Source of the DNA: Azospirillum brasilense
Lineage (GTDB): Bacteria > Pseudomonadota > Alphaproteobacteria > Azospirillales > Azospirillaceae
DNA: 64,000 nucleotides
Assembly: GCF_007827815.1 (NCBI RefSeq)
Contig: NZ_VITH01000013.1
Span: 62,001 to 126,000, forward strand
Reading direction: 5' to 3'
Shown: positions 7,505 to 20,119 of the stretch, piece after piece
Layout: each line of letters starts with the position of its first letter
Position numbering within the stretch: the first letter of the stretch is position 1
Translations under genes and position numbers: made by a program
The notes under the pieces: model-generated
What the model saw: only the letters and a program-made list of their open reading frames with translations
Databases searched by the model: none
Told to the model about the DNA's origin: nothing

Positions 7505-8040
7505 GGTGCGGTGACCTCGTGGCGGATGTTGGAGCGGGCGCGCCGGCCGGCGACGGTCTTCAGGCCGAGCAACGCGACGACCAGGGCGACATGGGCCAGC
7601 ACGACGGGCAGGGAGGCCTCGCCCAGCGCCTCGTGCAGTTTTTCGAACGGGATGACAAAGTCGGCGATCGCTCCGCTGAGCGTGGCGGCGCCGACCACGG
7701 CCAGCAGCGCCAGCGCCATCCAGGCGAGCAGCGGGCGGCGCTGCCCCCAGGCCCGCGCCTCGCCCGAAGCCACCCGGCGCAGCCAGTCCAATGTCACGCT
7801 CAGGGAGGGGCGCGGGAGGCGCAGCGGCCCCACCGGCATCAGCACCCCGGCCAGGAGCCGCACCGCCAGCGCGGCCAGCGCCGTGTAGCCGGCGACCTGA
7901 TGCATGGCGTAGGTGTCCTCGTCCCCCGTGAGGTAGGCGACGATGAAGGCGCCCGACAGTGCGGCGTGGAAGGCGAACAGGAACAGCAGCCGACCCGGCG
8001 TGCGGCGCGCCGTGGTGGGGCGGGGATCAGTCGGCGTCAT
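7501..8040 (-). CDS. membrane cytochrome b (b561 / Ni-Fe hydrogenase b-subunit type)
   Basis: A 179-residue membrane protein with four predicted helices and conserved histidines: HAAL and HQVAGY near residues 27 and 47, and HEAL/HVAL equivalents in the second half. It belongs to the cytochrome b561/b-subunit superfamily and would pass electrons from quinol to DHC and SHP. The ATG at 8040 is chosen over an upstream ATG at 8106, because the upstream small gene occupies that stretch and ends at 8027 with a 14-base overlap. Confidence 0.85.
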   Translation of the reverse strand: MTPTDPRPTTARRTPGRLLFLFAFHAALSGAFIVAYLTGDEDTYAMHQVAGYTALAALAVRLLAGVLMPVGPLRLPRPSLSVTLDWLRRVASGEARAWGQRRPLLAWMALALLAVVGAATLSGAIADFVIPFEKLHEALGEASLPVVLAHVALVVALLGLKTVAGRRARSNIRHEVTAP

Positions 8041-8182
8041 GATCGCCCCCCGCGATGGCGGTGGCCAGCGACCCGGCGGTGCGGGCGACGCCCTCCCCAC
8101 CGGCAAGGGCCTGGAAGGCGAAGGCCGCCACGGCGATAACGAGCGTCGCGGCGGCGGTGTGGGTCAGCATCCTGCGGATCAT
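8027..8182 (-). CDS. small single-helix membrane protein, 51 residues
   Basis: A short frame from ATG at 8182 to a stop at 8027. The product begins MIRRMLTHTA, followed by a hydrophobic helix at about residues 9-27 and an acidic tail GGDHDAD. GGAG lies nine bases before the start. It overlaps the cytochrome b start by 14 bases and is the first gene after the divergent promoter region, which fits translational coupling. I do not recognise a family. It could be a small subunit or assembly factor of the cytochrome b complex, but that is only inferred from position. Confidence 0.6.
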   Translation of the reverse strand: MIRRMLTHTAAATLVIAVAAFAFQALAGGEGVARTAGSLATAIAGGDHDAD

Positions 8183-8234
8183 CGGCGGTCTCCGGTCCGG
8201 TGGGGTCGTTGCCGTGGAGACTGCGCCGCCCCCG

Positions 8235-8273
8235 CTGAACGGAGCCTGAGCGGTTCGTTCAGGTGCCGTTCAG
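8235..8273. promoter_or_regulatory. two outward-facing response-regulator boxes, GYTCAG-N5-GTTCAG
   Basis: Plus strand 8257-8273 reads GTTCAG-GTGCC-GTTCAG. Minus strand 8251-8235 reads GCTCAG-GCTCC-GTTCAG. Direct repeats with 11-base spacing are the typical binding site of PmrA/QseB/PhoB-type regulators. One box faces the PepSY-regulator-kinase genes and the other faces the haem-protein operon, so the encoded regulator probably controls both. Confidence 0.6.
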
Positions 8274-8321
8274 CCCGCTTTGTGCTAACTGGGGATGTCC
8301 TTTCGCCCGCCGGTTCCGACC

Positions 8322-8675
8322 ATGAACGCCGCCCGCGCCGTCCTGCTGTCCCTGGCCCTCCTCGCCGCCCTCGCCGGTGCCGCCCTGCCGGCGGCGGCCG
8401 ATGACGACCGCGACCATGAGCGGGCGCGGGAAGCGTTCCGGTCGGGCCGGGCGCTGCCGCTGGAGGTCATCGTGGCCCGCGCGCAGGCCGATTTCCCCGG
8501 CGACATCCTGGACGTCGAGTTCGAGGACGAGGACGGGCAGATCGTCTACGAGATCAAGACCATCACCGCCGAAGGCCGCGTCCTGAAGCTGAAATACGAC
8601 GCCGCCACCGGCGACCTGCTGCGGGTGCGCGGGCGCAACGGGAAGGGCGAGGGCAGCCATCATGGGAAGAGGTGA
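8322..8675 (+). CDS. exported PepSY-domain protein
   Basis: A 117-residue protein with a signal peptide ending near AAADDD and a single PepSY domain. Its core includes EVIVARAQADFPGDILDVEFE, split here as EVIVARAQADF and DILDVEFE, then YEIKTITAEGR and LKLKYDAATGDLL. Small PepSY proteins commonly sit beside PmrAB/QseBC-like systems. An in-frame ATG at 8295 is also possible; 8322 gives the more typical signal peptide. Its stop is 5 bases before the regulator start, so it is probably co-transcribed and may sense periplasmic conditions for the kinase. Confidence 0.78.
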   Translation: MNAARAVLLSLALLAALAGAALPAAADDDRDHERAREAFRSGRALPLEVIVARAQADFPGDILDVEFEDEDGQIVYEIKTITAEGRVLKLKYDAATGDLLRVRGRNGKGEGSHHGKR

Positions 8676-8680
8676 GCGCC

Positions 8681-9340
8681 ATGCGCCTGCTCGTCGTCGA
8701 GGATGATCCGGCGCTCGCCCAGCAGCTCGCCGAGCGGCTGGAGGGCGAGGGCTACGCCGTGGACCGCGCCGCCGACGGCGAGGAGGGGCAGTTCCTCGGC
8801 GAGACGGAGCCCTACGACGCCATCGTGCTCGACCTCGGCCTGCCGCGGGTCGACGGGCTGACGGTGCTGCGCTCCTGGCGCGCGGGCGGGATCACAGCAC
8901 CGGTCATCATCCTGACCGCCCGCGGCGCCTGGACGGAGAAGGTCCAGGGCATCGACGCCGGGGCCGACGACTATCTGGCGAAGCCCTTCAGCATGGAGGA
9001 GCTGCTCGCCCGCATCCGCGCGCTGATCCGCCGCTCCAAGGGCCACGCCTCGGCGGAGATCGCCTGCGGCGGGGTGGTGCTGGACACCCGCTCGGGCCGG
9101 GTCACGCTGGACGGGCAGACGGTGGATCTGACGGGGCACGAGTTCCGCGTGCTCGATTACCTGATGCACCGCAAGGGGCAGCTCGTCTCGCGCACGGAGC
9201 TGACCGAGCACATCTACGCCCAGGATTTCGACCGCGATTCCAACACCATCGAGGTCTTCGTCGGCCGCTTGCGCCGCAAGCTGGGCGCCGACCTGATCAA
9301 GACCGTGCGCGGGCTCGGCTACAAGCTGGAGGCGCCGTGA
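8681..9340 (+). CDS. OmpR-family response regulator (PmrA/QseB-like)
   Basis: A 219-residue DNA-binding regulator. The receiver domain (1-115) has the acidic pocket VVEDD at 5-9 and the phosphoacceptor Asp51 in IVLDLGLPRVDG. The C-terminal winged helix (about 125-218) includes LTGHEFRVLDYL and RDSNTIEVFVGRLRRKLG. The ATG at 8681 has AGAGG eight bases before it. Its stop overlaps the kinase start (GTGA). The GYTCAG-N5-GTTCAG boxes at 8235-8273 are the likely targets. Confidence 0.93.
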   Translation: MRLLVVEDDPALAQQLAERLEGEGYAVDRAADGEEGQFLGETEPYDAIVLDLGLPRVDGLTVLRSWRAGGITAPVIILTARGAWTEKVQGIDAGADDYLAKPFSMEELLARIRALIRRSKGHASAEIACGGVVLDTRSGRVTLDGQTVDLTGHEFRVLDYLMHRKGQLVSRTELTEHIYAQDFDRDSNTIEVFVGRLRRKLGADLIKTVRGLGYKLEAP

Positions 9341-10698
9341 GCGGGGATGGGCGGCGGCTGACCGGGTCGCTGCGCTTCCGCCTGCTGGCCGGGGCGGCGG
9401 TGTGGATCGCGCTGGCTCTGGCGCTGGCCGGGCTGGTGCTGTCCGGCCTGTTCCGCGACCATGTGGCCCGCCGCTTCGAGGCGGAGCTGACCAACCATCT
9501 CGACCAACTGGCCGCGCTGACCGAATTGGGGGCGGACGGCGCGCCGGTGCTGCGCCAGCCGCTCAGCGACCCGCGCTTCCGCCGGCCGCTGTCGGGGCTC
9601 TACTGGCAGGTCGGGCCGGGGAATGCGCCGCTCCTGCGCTCCCGCTCGCTGTGGGACGAGGCGCTGGCCCTGCCGCCGGACGAGGTTGCCGACGGCGACA
9701 TCCACCGCCACAGCGTCGTCGGGCCCGCCGGGCGCCATCTGTCGGTGCTGGAGCGCGCGGTGACCCTTCCCAACGGGACCGCACCCCTGCGCATGGCGGT
9801 GGCGCAGGATGAGGCGGAACTGCGGGCGGTGGTGGCCGACTTCAATCGGGTGCTCTGGCTGTCGCTGGGGGCGCTGGCGCTGGCGCTGATCGCCGCGGCG
9901 GTGGTCCAGGTGTCGGTGGGGCTGCGCCCGCTGGTGCGGCTGCGCGCCGAACTGGCGGCGGTGCGGGCCGGGCGCCGGAAGCGCTTCGGCGGCGACTCCC
10001 CGCGCGAGGTGCAGCCGCTGCTCGACGACCTGAACGCCCTGCTCGACCATTCGGAGGAGGTGGTGGTGCGGGCGCGGCTCCAGGCCGGGAATCTCGCCCA
10101 CGCGTTGAAGACGAACCTCGCCGTGCTGGCGAACGAGGCGGAGGGGGAGGCGGCCGCCCGGCGGGTGGCGGAGATGCGCCGCCACATCGACCACCACATG
10201 GCCCGCGCCCGCGCCGCCGCCGCCCGCGGCCTGCCCGGCGTCGCCACCCCGGTGGCCGACCGCGCCGCGGCGCTGGCGCGGGTGATGGACAAGCTCCAGG
10301 GCGGAGGCCGGGGGGGAGGACGGGTGGCGGTCACCGTCCGCGTCCCGCGCGAGCATGTCTTCGCCGGGGAGCGCGAGGATCTCGACGAGATGCTGGGCAA
10401 CCTGCTGGACAACGCCATGAAATGGGCGGGGTCGCGGGTGGAGGTGGCGTCGCGGCTGGAGGCGGGCGGGATGCTGGCGGTGGTGGTGGACGACGACGGA
10501 CCGGGCCTGCCCGCCGACCGGCGCGACGCCGTGCTGGCCCCCGGCGTGCGGCTGGACGAAAGCACGCCGGGCAGCGGCCTCGGCCTGGCCGTGGTGCGCG
10601 ACGTGGCGCGGCTCTACGGCGGCGACCTGCGGCTGGGCGATTCGCCGCTCGGCGGGTTGCGGGTGGAGCTGGTCCTGCCCGCGGCGGCGCCCTCCTGA
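9337..10698 (+). CDS. sensor histidine kinase (PhoQ/QseC-like)
   Basis: A 453-residue membrane kinase with a GTG start overlapping the regulator stop. The layout is a first helix at about 18-38, a periplasmic region to about residue 172, a second helix at 173-195, a HAMP-like linker, then the dimerisation helix with His255 in NLAHALKTNLAVL. The ATPase domain shows the N box DEMLGNLLDNAMKWA and G boxes VDDDGPGLP and GSGLGLAVVRDVA. It is the cognate partner of the upstream regulator; the stimulus is unknown. Confidence 0.93.
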   Translation: MSGDGRRLTGSLRFRLLAGAAVWIALALALAGLVLSGLFRDHVARRFEAELTNHLDQLAALTELGADGAPVLRQPLSDPRFRRPLSGLYWQVGPGNAPLLRSRSLWDEALALPPDEVADGDIHRHSVVGPAGRHLSVLERAVTLPNGTAPLRMAVAQDEAELRAVVADFNRVLWLSLGALALALIAAAVVQVSVGLRPLVRLRAELAAVRAGRRKRFGGDSPREVQPLLDDLNALLDHSEEVVVRARLQAGNLAHALKTNLAVLANEAEGEAAARRVAEMRRHIDHHMARARAAAARGLPGVATPVADRAAALARVMDKLQGGGRGGGRVAVTVRVPREHVFAGEREDLDEMLGNLLDNAMKWAGSRVEVASRLEAGGMLAVVVDDDGPGLPADRRDAVLAPGVRLDESTPGSGLGLAVVRDVARLYGGDLRLGDSPLGGLRVELVLPAAAPS

Positions 10699-10790
10699 CC
10701 GGCGCAATATTTCCGTCACATCTCCGCGCTGGCGGCGGACCGTCCCTTGTGGTCTGAATGGCGCCCCTTCGCGTGCTCCGGAGACGACGC

Positions 10791-12182
10791 ATGACCCAGG
10801 CGGACAGCGCCAACGCACCCGGTGCGGACACCGCCGGCCACGGGGTGAGCCTCGGCGAGGCCACGCGGGTCTGGGCGCGGATCGCGGCGCTGAGCTTCGG
10901 CGGGCCGGCCGGCCAGATCGCCATGATGCACCGCATCGTGGTGGACGAGAAGAAGTGGATCGGCGAGGAGCGGTTCCTCCACGCCCTGAACTACTGCATG
11001 CTGCTGCCGGGGCCGGAGGCGCAGCAGTTGGCCGTCTACATCGGCTGGCTGATGCACCGGACGGTGGGCGGGCTGATCGCCGGCGTCCTGTTCGTCCTGC
11101 CCGGCGCGCTGGCCATCATGGCGCTCAGCCTGATCTACGCGACGCTGGGGCACACCGGGGCGGTGCAGGGGCTGTTCTTCGGGCTGAAGGCGGCGGTGCT
11201 CGCCGTTGTGCTGGAGGCGGTGGTCCGCGTCGGGCGGCGCACGCTGAAGAATGGGGCAATGGTCGCCCTGTCGGCGGCGGCCTTCCTGGCGATCTTCGCC
11301 TTTGACGTCCTGTTTCCCCTTATCATCCTGACCGCCGCGCTGATCGGACTGGGTGGGGCGCGGCTGGGCGTCTCCGCCTTCCGGCCGATGCCCCACGGGG
11401 CGGCTGCGTCCACGCACGGGAGCAGCCTGCTGGGCGAGGATACGCCGGACCACGCGCGGCCCTCCGCCGCTTGGTCGCTGCGGGTCGGGGCGGTCTGCCT
11501 CGCCCTGTGGCTGGGTCCGGTGCTGGGGCTGCTGCTGACGCTGGGGCCGGACAACACGTTCACCGGCATCGCCGTCTTCTTCTCCAAGATGGCGGTGGTG
11601 ACCTTCGGCGGCGCCTACGCCGTGCTGGCCTATGTGGCGCAGCAGGCGGTGGAGACCTATGGCTGGCTCCGTCCCGGCGAGATGCTCGACGGGCTGGGCA
11701 TGGCCGAGACGACGCCGGGGCCGCTGATCATGGTGGTGCAGTTCGTCGGCTTCCTCGGCGCGTTGCGCGATCCGGGGGCGCTGCCGCCGCTGCTGGCCGG
11801 GGTGTTGGGCGGGCTGCTGACCACCTGGGTCACCTTCGTGCCCTGCTTCCTGTGGATCTTCCTCGGCGCGCCCTATGTCGAGGCGCTGCGCGGCAACCGG
11901 ATGCTCGGCGCCGCCCTGTCGGCGATCACCGCGGCGGTGGTCGGGGTGATTCTGAATCTGGCGCTGTGGTTCGCCCTGCACACGCTGTTCGCCCGCCTGG
12001 AACCGGTGTCCGTCGCCGGGATGAGGCTGGACCTGCCCGTTCTCGCCAGCGTCAACCTGCCCGCCCTGGCGCTGACCGTGGCGGCGGTGCTGGCGGTGTT
12101 CCGCTTCAAGGCGGGGATGCTGCCCACCCTGGGCGCCTGCGCGCTGGCCGGCGTGGCGCTGCGGATGGCGGGCGTAGCCTGA
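10791..12182 (+). CDS. chrA: chromate transporter, two-domain CHR family
   Basis: A 463-residue membrane protein made of two homologous CHR halves. The first carries FGGPAGQIAMMHRIVV and PGPEAQQLAVYIGW, the second FGGAYAVLAYVAQQAV and TTPGPLIMVVQFVGF. Such long-chain CHR proteins export chromate in some bacteria, though many family members have no proven role. The ATG at 10791 has GGAG seven bases upstream, better than the ATG at 10758. It stands alone, with no chrB or other resistance gene beside it, so chromate resistance should not be assumed. Confidence 0.9.
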   Translation: MTQADSANAPGADTAGHGVSLGEATRVWARIAALSFGGPAGQIAMMHRIVVDEKKWIGEERFLHALNYCMLLPGPEAQQLAVYIGWLMHRTVGGLIAGVLFVLPGALAIMALSLIYATLGHTGAVQGLFFGLKAAVLAVVLEAVVRVGRRTLKNGAMVALSAAAFLAIFAFDVLFPLIILTAALIGLGGARLGVSAFRPMPHGAAASTHGSSLLGEDTPDHARPSAAWSLRVGAVCLALWLGPVLGLLLTLGPDNTFTGIAVFFSKMAVVTFGGAYAVLAYVAQQAVETYGWLRPGEMLDGLGMAETTPGPLIMVVQFVGFLGALRDPGALPPLLAGVLGGLLTTWVTFVPCFLWIFLGAPYVEALRGNRMLGAALSAITAAVVGVILNLALWFALHTLFARLEPVSVAGMRLDLPVLASVNLPALALTVAAVLAVFRFKAGMLPTLGACALAGVALRMAGVA

Positions 12183-12218
12183 GGCGACGGAGTCGCCGCA
12201 GGCCGCGCCGGGCCCGGC

Positions 12219-12389
12219 TCAATGCATCTCCTGAACCTGGGCGATGCGTTCGGTGATTCCTTCGAGGCGGCGGGACAGCTGGTCCTCGTCCTCCGGCGCG
12301 ATCTGGCCCTTGCGTTGGGCAAGCCGCAGGGCCGCTTGCGCCTCCTCCAGGCAATCGAGCGTGTGACGCACGTAGTCGTGTTGGGCCAT
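12219..12389 (-). CDS. small conserved helical protein, 56 residues
   Basis: A 56-residue acidic, helical protein starting MAQHDYVRHTLDCLEEAQ and ending QVQEMH, with no membrane segment. A very strong ribosome-binding site, AGGAGG, lies eight bases before the ATG at 12389, which decides the start over the longer in-frame opening upstream. The sequence has heptad-like spacing of Leu and Ala and may form a coiled coil. I do not recognise the family. It is convergent with the chromate transporter gene. Confidence 0.7.
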   Translation of the reverse strand: MAQHDYVRHTLDCLEEAQAALRLAQRKGQIAPEDEDQLSRRLEGITERIAQVQEMH

Positions 12390-12536
12390 GCCCCCATCCT
12401 CCTCTGCCGTTCTGCTACAAAAGCGAAACAGACCGGTACGGATGGGGTTCCCTCCTTTGGCGGGGCCTATCCCGGTCGGACAGATCGGATCGGGAGAGAT
12501 TGGTCCGGTATTTTCCCGCAAGGATGGTGTGGAAAT

Positions 12537-13205
12537 TCAGAAATCCAGGTCGGCGTAATGGCGGGGCGGCGGGCAGCCGGGGATGCTGTCGGTCAGCAGG
12601 CCGCGGAAGCTGGGGCGCGACTTGATGCGGGCGTACCAGTCCTTGGCCTCCGGCACCTTGTCCCACGGCACGTTGTCCACGTAATCGACGCAGGACAGCG
12701 CCGCCGCCGCCGCGATGTCGGCCACCGTGAAGCTGGAGCCGGCCAGCCAAGGGCGACGTTCCGACAGGAAGGCGATGTATTCCATGTGGTACTGGATGTT
12801 CGCCAGCCCGGCGCGGATCGCCGGGGCGTAGGGGTGGCCCTGGCCGGACAGCCGCTTGATCAGCTTCTCGCCGACCAGATTCTCGGTCACCTCGCGGTCG
12901 AAGGTCCGGGTGAACCAGTCGACGATCCGGCGCACCTCGGCGCGGGCCGCCACCTCCCGCGGCATCAGCGCCACGTCGGGGTAGGCCTCCTCCAGATACT
13001 CCAGAACGGGCAGCCCGCCGGCCACGACGGTTCCGTCCTCCTCCACCAGCACCGGCGGCTCGCCGGCGGGGTTCAGCATCAGGAAATCCTCGCGCCGTTC
13101 CCACGGCTTCTCGATGACCGAGTCGAAGGGAAGACCCTTCTCGGCCAGCATCACCCGCGCGACGCGGGACAAGGGATGGAGGGGGTGGTGATGGAGTGTC
13201 CGCAT
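12537..13205 (-). CDS. fzlA: glutathione S-transferase family protein, FzlA-like
   Basis: A 222-residue GST-fold protein with an N-terminal thioredoxin domain (MRTLHHHPLHPLSRVARVML) and an all-helical C-terminal domain. The C-terminal signature, KDWYARIKSRPSF followed by a terminal HYADLDF, matches my memory of FzlA, the FtsZ-binding division protein of Caulobacter and other alphaproteobacteria. FzlA is thought to have lost GST activity. The gene is monocistronic. If the FzlA assignment is wrong, it remains a GST-family protein of unknown substrate. Confidence 0.75.
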   Translation of the reverse strand: MRTLHHHPLHPLSRVARVMLAEKGLPFDSVIEKPWERREDFLMLNPAGEPPVLVEEDGTVVAGGLPVLEYLEEAYPDVALMPREVAARAEVRRIVDWFTRTFDREVTENLVGEKLIKRLSGQGHPYAPAIRAGLANIQYHMEYIAFLSERRPWLAGSSFTVADIAAAAALSCVDYVDNVPWDKVPEAKDWYARIKSRPSFRGLLTDSIPGCPPPRHYADLDF

Positions 13206-13306
13206 GCCGGGCCGGACTGTAGCGTATGGGAAGCGTGGAAAACAGTCTGCGCTTTGGCCTGTGACGCCGCTCCTTCGGCTTATGGATCAACCGTGCCGGG
13301 AGGGTG

Positions 13307-13792
13307 TCAAAGGGCGGATTTGCGGTAGACCACCAGGGGGGCGGCGTCGCCCTCCGGACCGGCGTCGGGGACCGGGGTCCAGCCGTTGTGCTCGTAGAAG
13401 GCGCGGGCCGCCGCGTTGCGCGAGGCGCAGGCCAGTTCGGCGGAGCCGCGCAGCAGGCTCAACGCCTCGCGCAGCAGCGCGCTGCCGATGCCCTGCCCGC
13501 GCCACAGCGGGTCGATGAACAGGGTGTGGATGAAACGGTCGCCGGCATCGACGGAGATGAAGCCGACGACCAGCCGGGTCGTCGCCCAGGCGCCGGCTCC
13601 GGCCCCGTCCAACTCGGCCACCAGCACCTCTTCCCCATCCACGCAGTCGTAGTAGTCGTCCAGGCCGAACCGGTCCTGGGGTTGCCAGGAAAAGGCGGCG
13701 CGACGCCCGTGCAGGAAGATGTCGGCGCAGCGCGGCCCGTCGGCCGCCGTGGCGAAGCGAATGTTGATGCGCAAGCCGTCCTCTGCCGGCAT
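13307..13792 (-). CDS. GNAT-family N-acetyltransferase
   Basis: A 161-residue acetyltransferase. The acetyl-CoA loop is seen in LFIDPLWRGQGIGSALLREA (the R/Q-x-x-G-x-G/A motif, about residues 96-115), followed by ACASRNAAARAFYEHNGW, the usual beta6-alpha4 ending of the fold. The substrate cannot be told. Its upstream region carries a tandem 15-base repeat and lies just beyond the gltB terminator, so it has its own promoter. Confidence 0.88.
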   Translation of the reverse strand: MPAEDGLRINIRFATAADGPRCADIFLHGRRAAFSWQPQDRFGLDDYYDCVDGEEVLVAELDGAGAGAWATTRLVVGFISVDAGDRFIHTLFIDPLWRGQGIGSALLREALSLLRGSAELACASRNAAARAFYEHNGWTPVPDAGPEGDAAPLVVYRKSAL

Positions 13793-13847
13793 GACGCCCT
13801 CCCGTGTGGTTGCGGATGCCCCCAGGCGGTCCTAACAACCCGTGCCG

Positions 13848-13876
13848 AACCAGATTATTCCCAACCAGATTATTCC
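13848..13876. repeat. tandem 15-base repeat upstream of the GNAT gene
   Basis: AACCAGATTATTCC occurs at 13848-13861 and again at 13863-13876. On the minus strand each unit contains AATAATCT, which resembles a -10 element, about 60-80 bases before the GNAT start codon. The duplication could double a promoter element or an operator. Confidence 0.6.
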
Positions 13877-13923
13877 AGGGAACGGCGCCCTGAAAAGGAC
13901 GGCCATGGCGCGGCCGGCGTGAA

Positions 13924-13956
13924 AAACGGCGGCCCGGTTGCCCCGGACCGCCGTTT
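13924..13956 (-). terminator. intrinsic terminator after gltB
   Basis: A 14-position stem (13924-13937 with 13943-13956, one mismatch) encloses a five-base loop. Read on the minus strand it ends in a run of T from the A-tract at 13922-13926. It lies 40 bases after the gltB stop codon. Confidence 0.8.
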
Positions 13957-13995
13957 CGCATATGCGCAATCGACCTGAGATTTACGCCGCGGGTT

Positions 13996-18543
<4,548 letters not shown>

Positions 18544-18617
18544 CGGTGGACCCTTTCAGTCAGTCTGTTTGACGGGGGCAGTCTGTTCGAAAGGGGGACT
18601 TCGCCCCTTCACCCCCG

Positions 18618-18641
18618 CCAGGGGCCGAAATGGACCCCTGG
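18618..18641 (-). other. intercistronic hairpin between gltD and gltB
   Basis: CCAGGGG pairs with CCCCTGG, extended by one pair beyond an internal mismatch, with a short A-rich loop. No T-tract follows, so it is not a terminator. A processing or mRNA-stability role is possible, which could help set the ratio of the two GOGAT subunits. Confidence 0.4.
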
Positions 18642-18670
18642 AACCCGCGGAATTATGGATTGTTGCGGCT

Positions 18671-20119
18671 TTATTCCGCCGCGACGGCGACCGGCGCCTC
18701 GGCCTTCGCCTTGGCATAGGCGTGGATGCCCTCCGCCGCGTCGCGGCCGTCGCGGATGGCCCACACCACCAGCGAGGCGCCGCGCACGATGTCGCCGGCG
18801 GCGAACACGCCGTCCATGTTGGTCATCTTGGTGCGATGATCGACCAGCAGCGTGCCCCAGCGGGTCACCTTCAGTTCCGGCTCGTCGAAGGCGTTCGGCA
18901 GGTCCTCGGGCTCGAAGCCGAGCGCCTTGATGACCAGATCGGCCTGGACGGTGAACTCCGACCCCTCGATCACCTGCGGGGTCTGGCGACCGGTGGCGTC
19001 GGCGACGCCCAGATGGATGCGCACGGCGCGCACGCCGGTCACCACCGTGTCGCCGGTGAAGCCTTCCGGGGCGGCCTGCCAGATGAACTCCACGCCCTCT
19101 TCCTCGGCGTGGGCGACCTCGCGCTGCGAGCCCGGCATGTTCTTGCGGTCGCGGCGGTACAGACACTTGACCGATACAGCACCCTGGCGGATGGCCGTGC
19201 GCACGCAGTCCATGGCGGTGTCGCCGCCGCCCAGAACCACCACATGCTTGCCCGCGGCGTTCAGGGAGCCGTTCTCGTACGCCTCCACCGTGTCGCCCAG
19301 GCTGACCTTGTTGGAGGTGGTCAGATAGTCCAGCGCTGCCACGATGTTGCCCAGGCCCGAACCCGGCGCCTTGATGTCGCGCGCCTTGTAGACGCCGGTG
19401 GCGACCAGCACGGCGACGTGCTTGCGGCGCAGCTCCGGCAGGGAGGCGTCGCGGCCGACCTCGAAGTTCGGATGGTAGATCACCCCGGCGTCGGCCAGCA
19501 GCTTCACGCGGCGCTCGACCACCGACTTCTCCAGCTTGAAGCCGGGGATGCCGTAGACCAGCAGGCCGCCCATGCGGTCGTAGCGGTCGTAGACGTGCAC
19601 CTCGTAGCCCTTGGCGCGCAGTTCCTCGGCGGCGGCGAGGCCAGCGGGACCGGCGCCGATGACGCCGACCGAGACGCCCAGCTCACGCGACGGCGTGCGC
19701 GGCTTCACCCAGCCCTGATCCCAGGCGGTGTCGTTGATGTACTTCTCGACCGAGCCGATGGTGACGGCGCCGTGGGTGGACTGCTCGATGACGCAGTTGC
19801 CCTCGCACAGACGGTCCTGCGGGCAGATGCGACCGCAGATCTCCGGGAAGTTGTTGGTGGCCTGGGAGACTTCGTACGCCTCCTCCAGCCGGCCTTCGGA
19901 GGTCAGCTTCAGCCAGTCGGGGATGTTGTTGGAGACCGGGCAATGCACCTGGCAGAAGGGAACGCCGCACTGCGAGCAGCGGTTGGCCTGCTCGTTGGCG
20001 CGGTCGTCGCTGAAGCGGGCGTAGATCTCGGCGAAATCCTGGCGGCGCTCCGCGGCCGGGCGTTTGTCGGGCATCCGCTGCGCGGTGTGCACGAAGCCCA
20101 ACATCCTCTGGTTCGCCAT
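18671..20119 (-). CDS. gltD: NADPH-glutamate synthase small (beta) subunit
   Basis: A 482-residue flavoprotein that oxidises NADPH and passes electrons to GltB. The N-terminal region holds cysteine clusters for two [4Fe-4S] centres: CSQCGVPFCQVHCP near residue 47 and CGRICPQDRLCEGNC near residue 94. The FAD site GVIGAGPAGLAAAEEL begins near residue 150 and the NADPH site VVLGGGDTAMDC near residue 290. The ATG at 20119 has AAGGAG upstream and gives exactly the known A. brasilense length; longer in-frame openings are rejected. It is the first gene of the gltD-gltB unit. Confidence 0.97.
   Translation of the reverse strand: MANQRMLGFVHTAQRMPDKRPAAERRQDFAEIYARFSDDRANEQANRCSQCGVPFCQVHCPVSNNIPDWLKLTSEGRLEEAYEVSQATNNFPEICGRICPQDRLCEGNCVIEQSTHGAVTIGSVEKYINDTAWDQGWVKPRTPSRELGVSVGVIGAGPAGLAAAEELRAKGYEVHVYDRYDRMGGLLVYGIPGFKLEKSVVERRVKLLADAGVIYHPNFEVGRDASLPELRRKHVAVLVATGVYKARDIKAPGSGLGNIVAALDYLTTSNKVSLGDTVEAYENGSLNAAGKHVVVLGGGDTAMDCVRTAIRQGAVSVKCLYRRDRKNMPGSQREVAHAEEEGVEFIWQAAPEGFTGDTVVTGVRAVRIHLGVADATGRQTPQVIEGSEFTVQADLVIKALGFEPEDLPNAFDEPELKVTRWGTLLVDHRTKMTNMDGVFAAGDIVRGASLVVWAIRDGRDAAEGIHAYAKAKAEAPVAVAAE

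Noticed and set aside
10791-12182. A chromate-resistance island
   Set aside because: Only the transporter is present, with no chrB, reductase or mobile genes, and base composition matches the surroundings.
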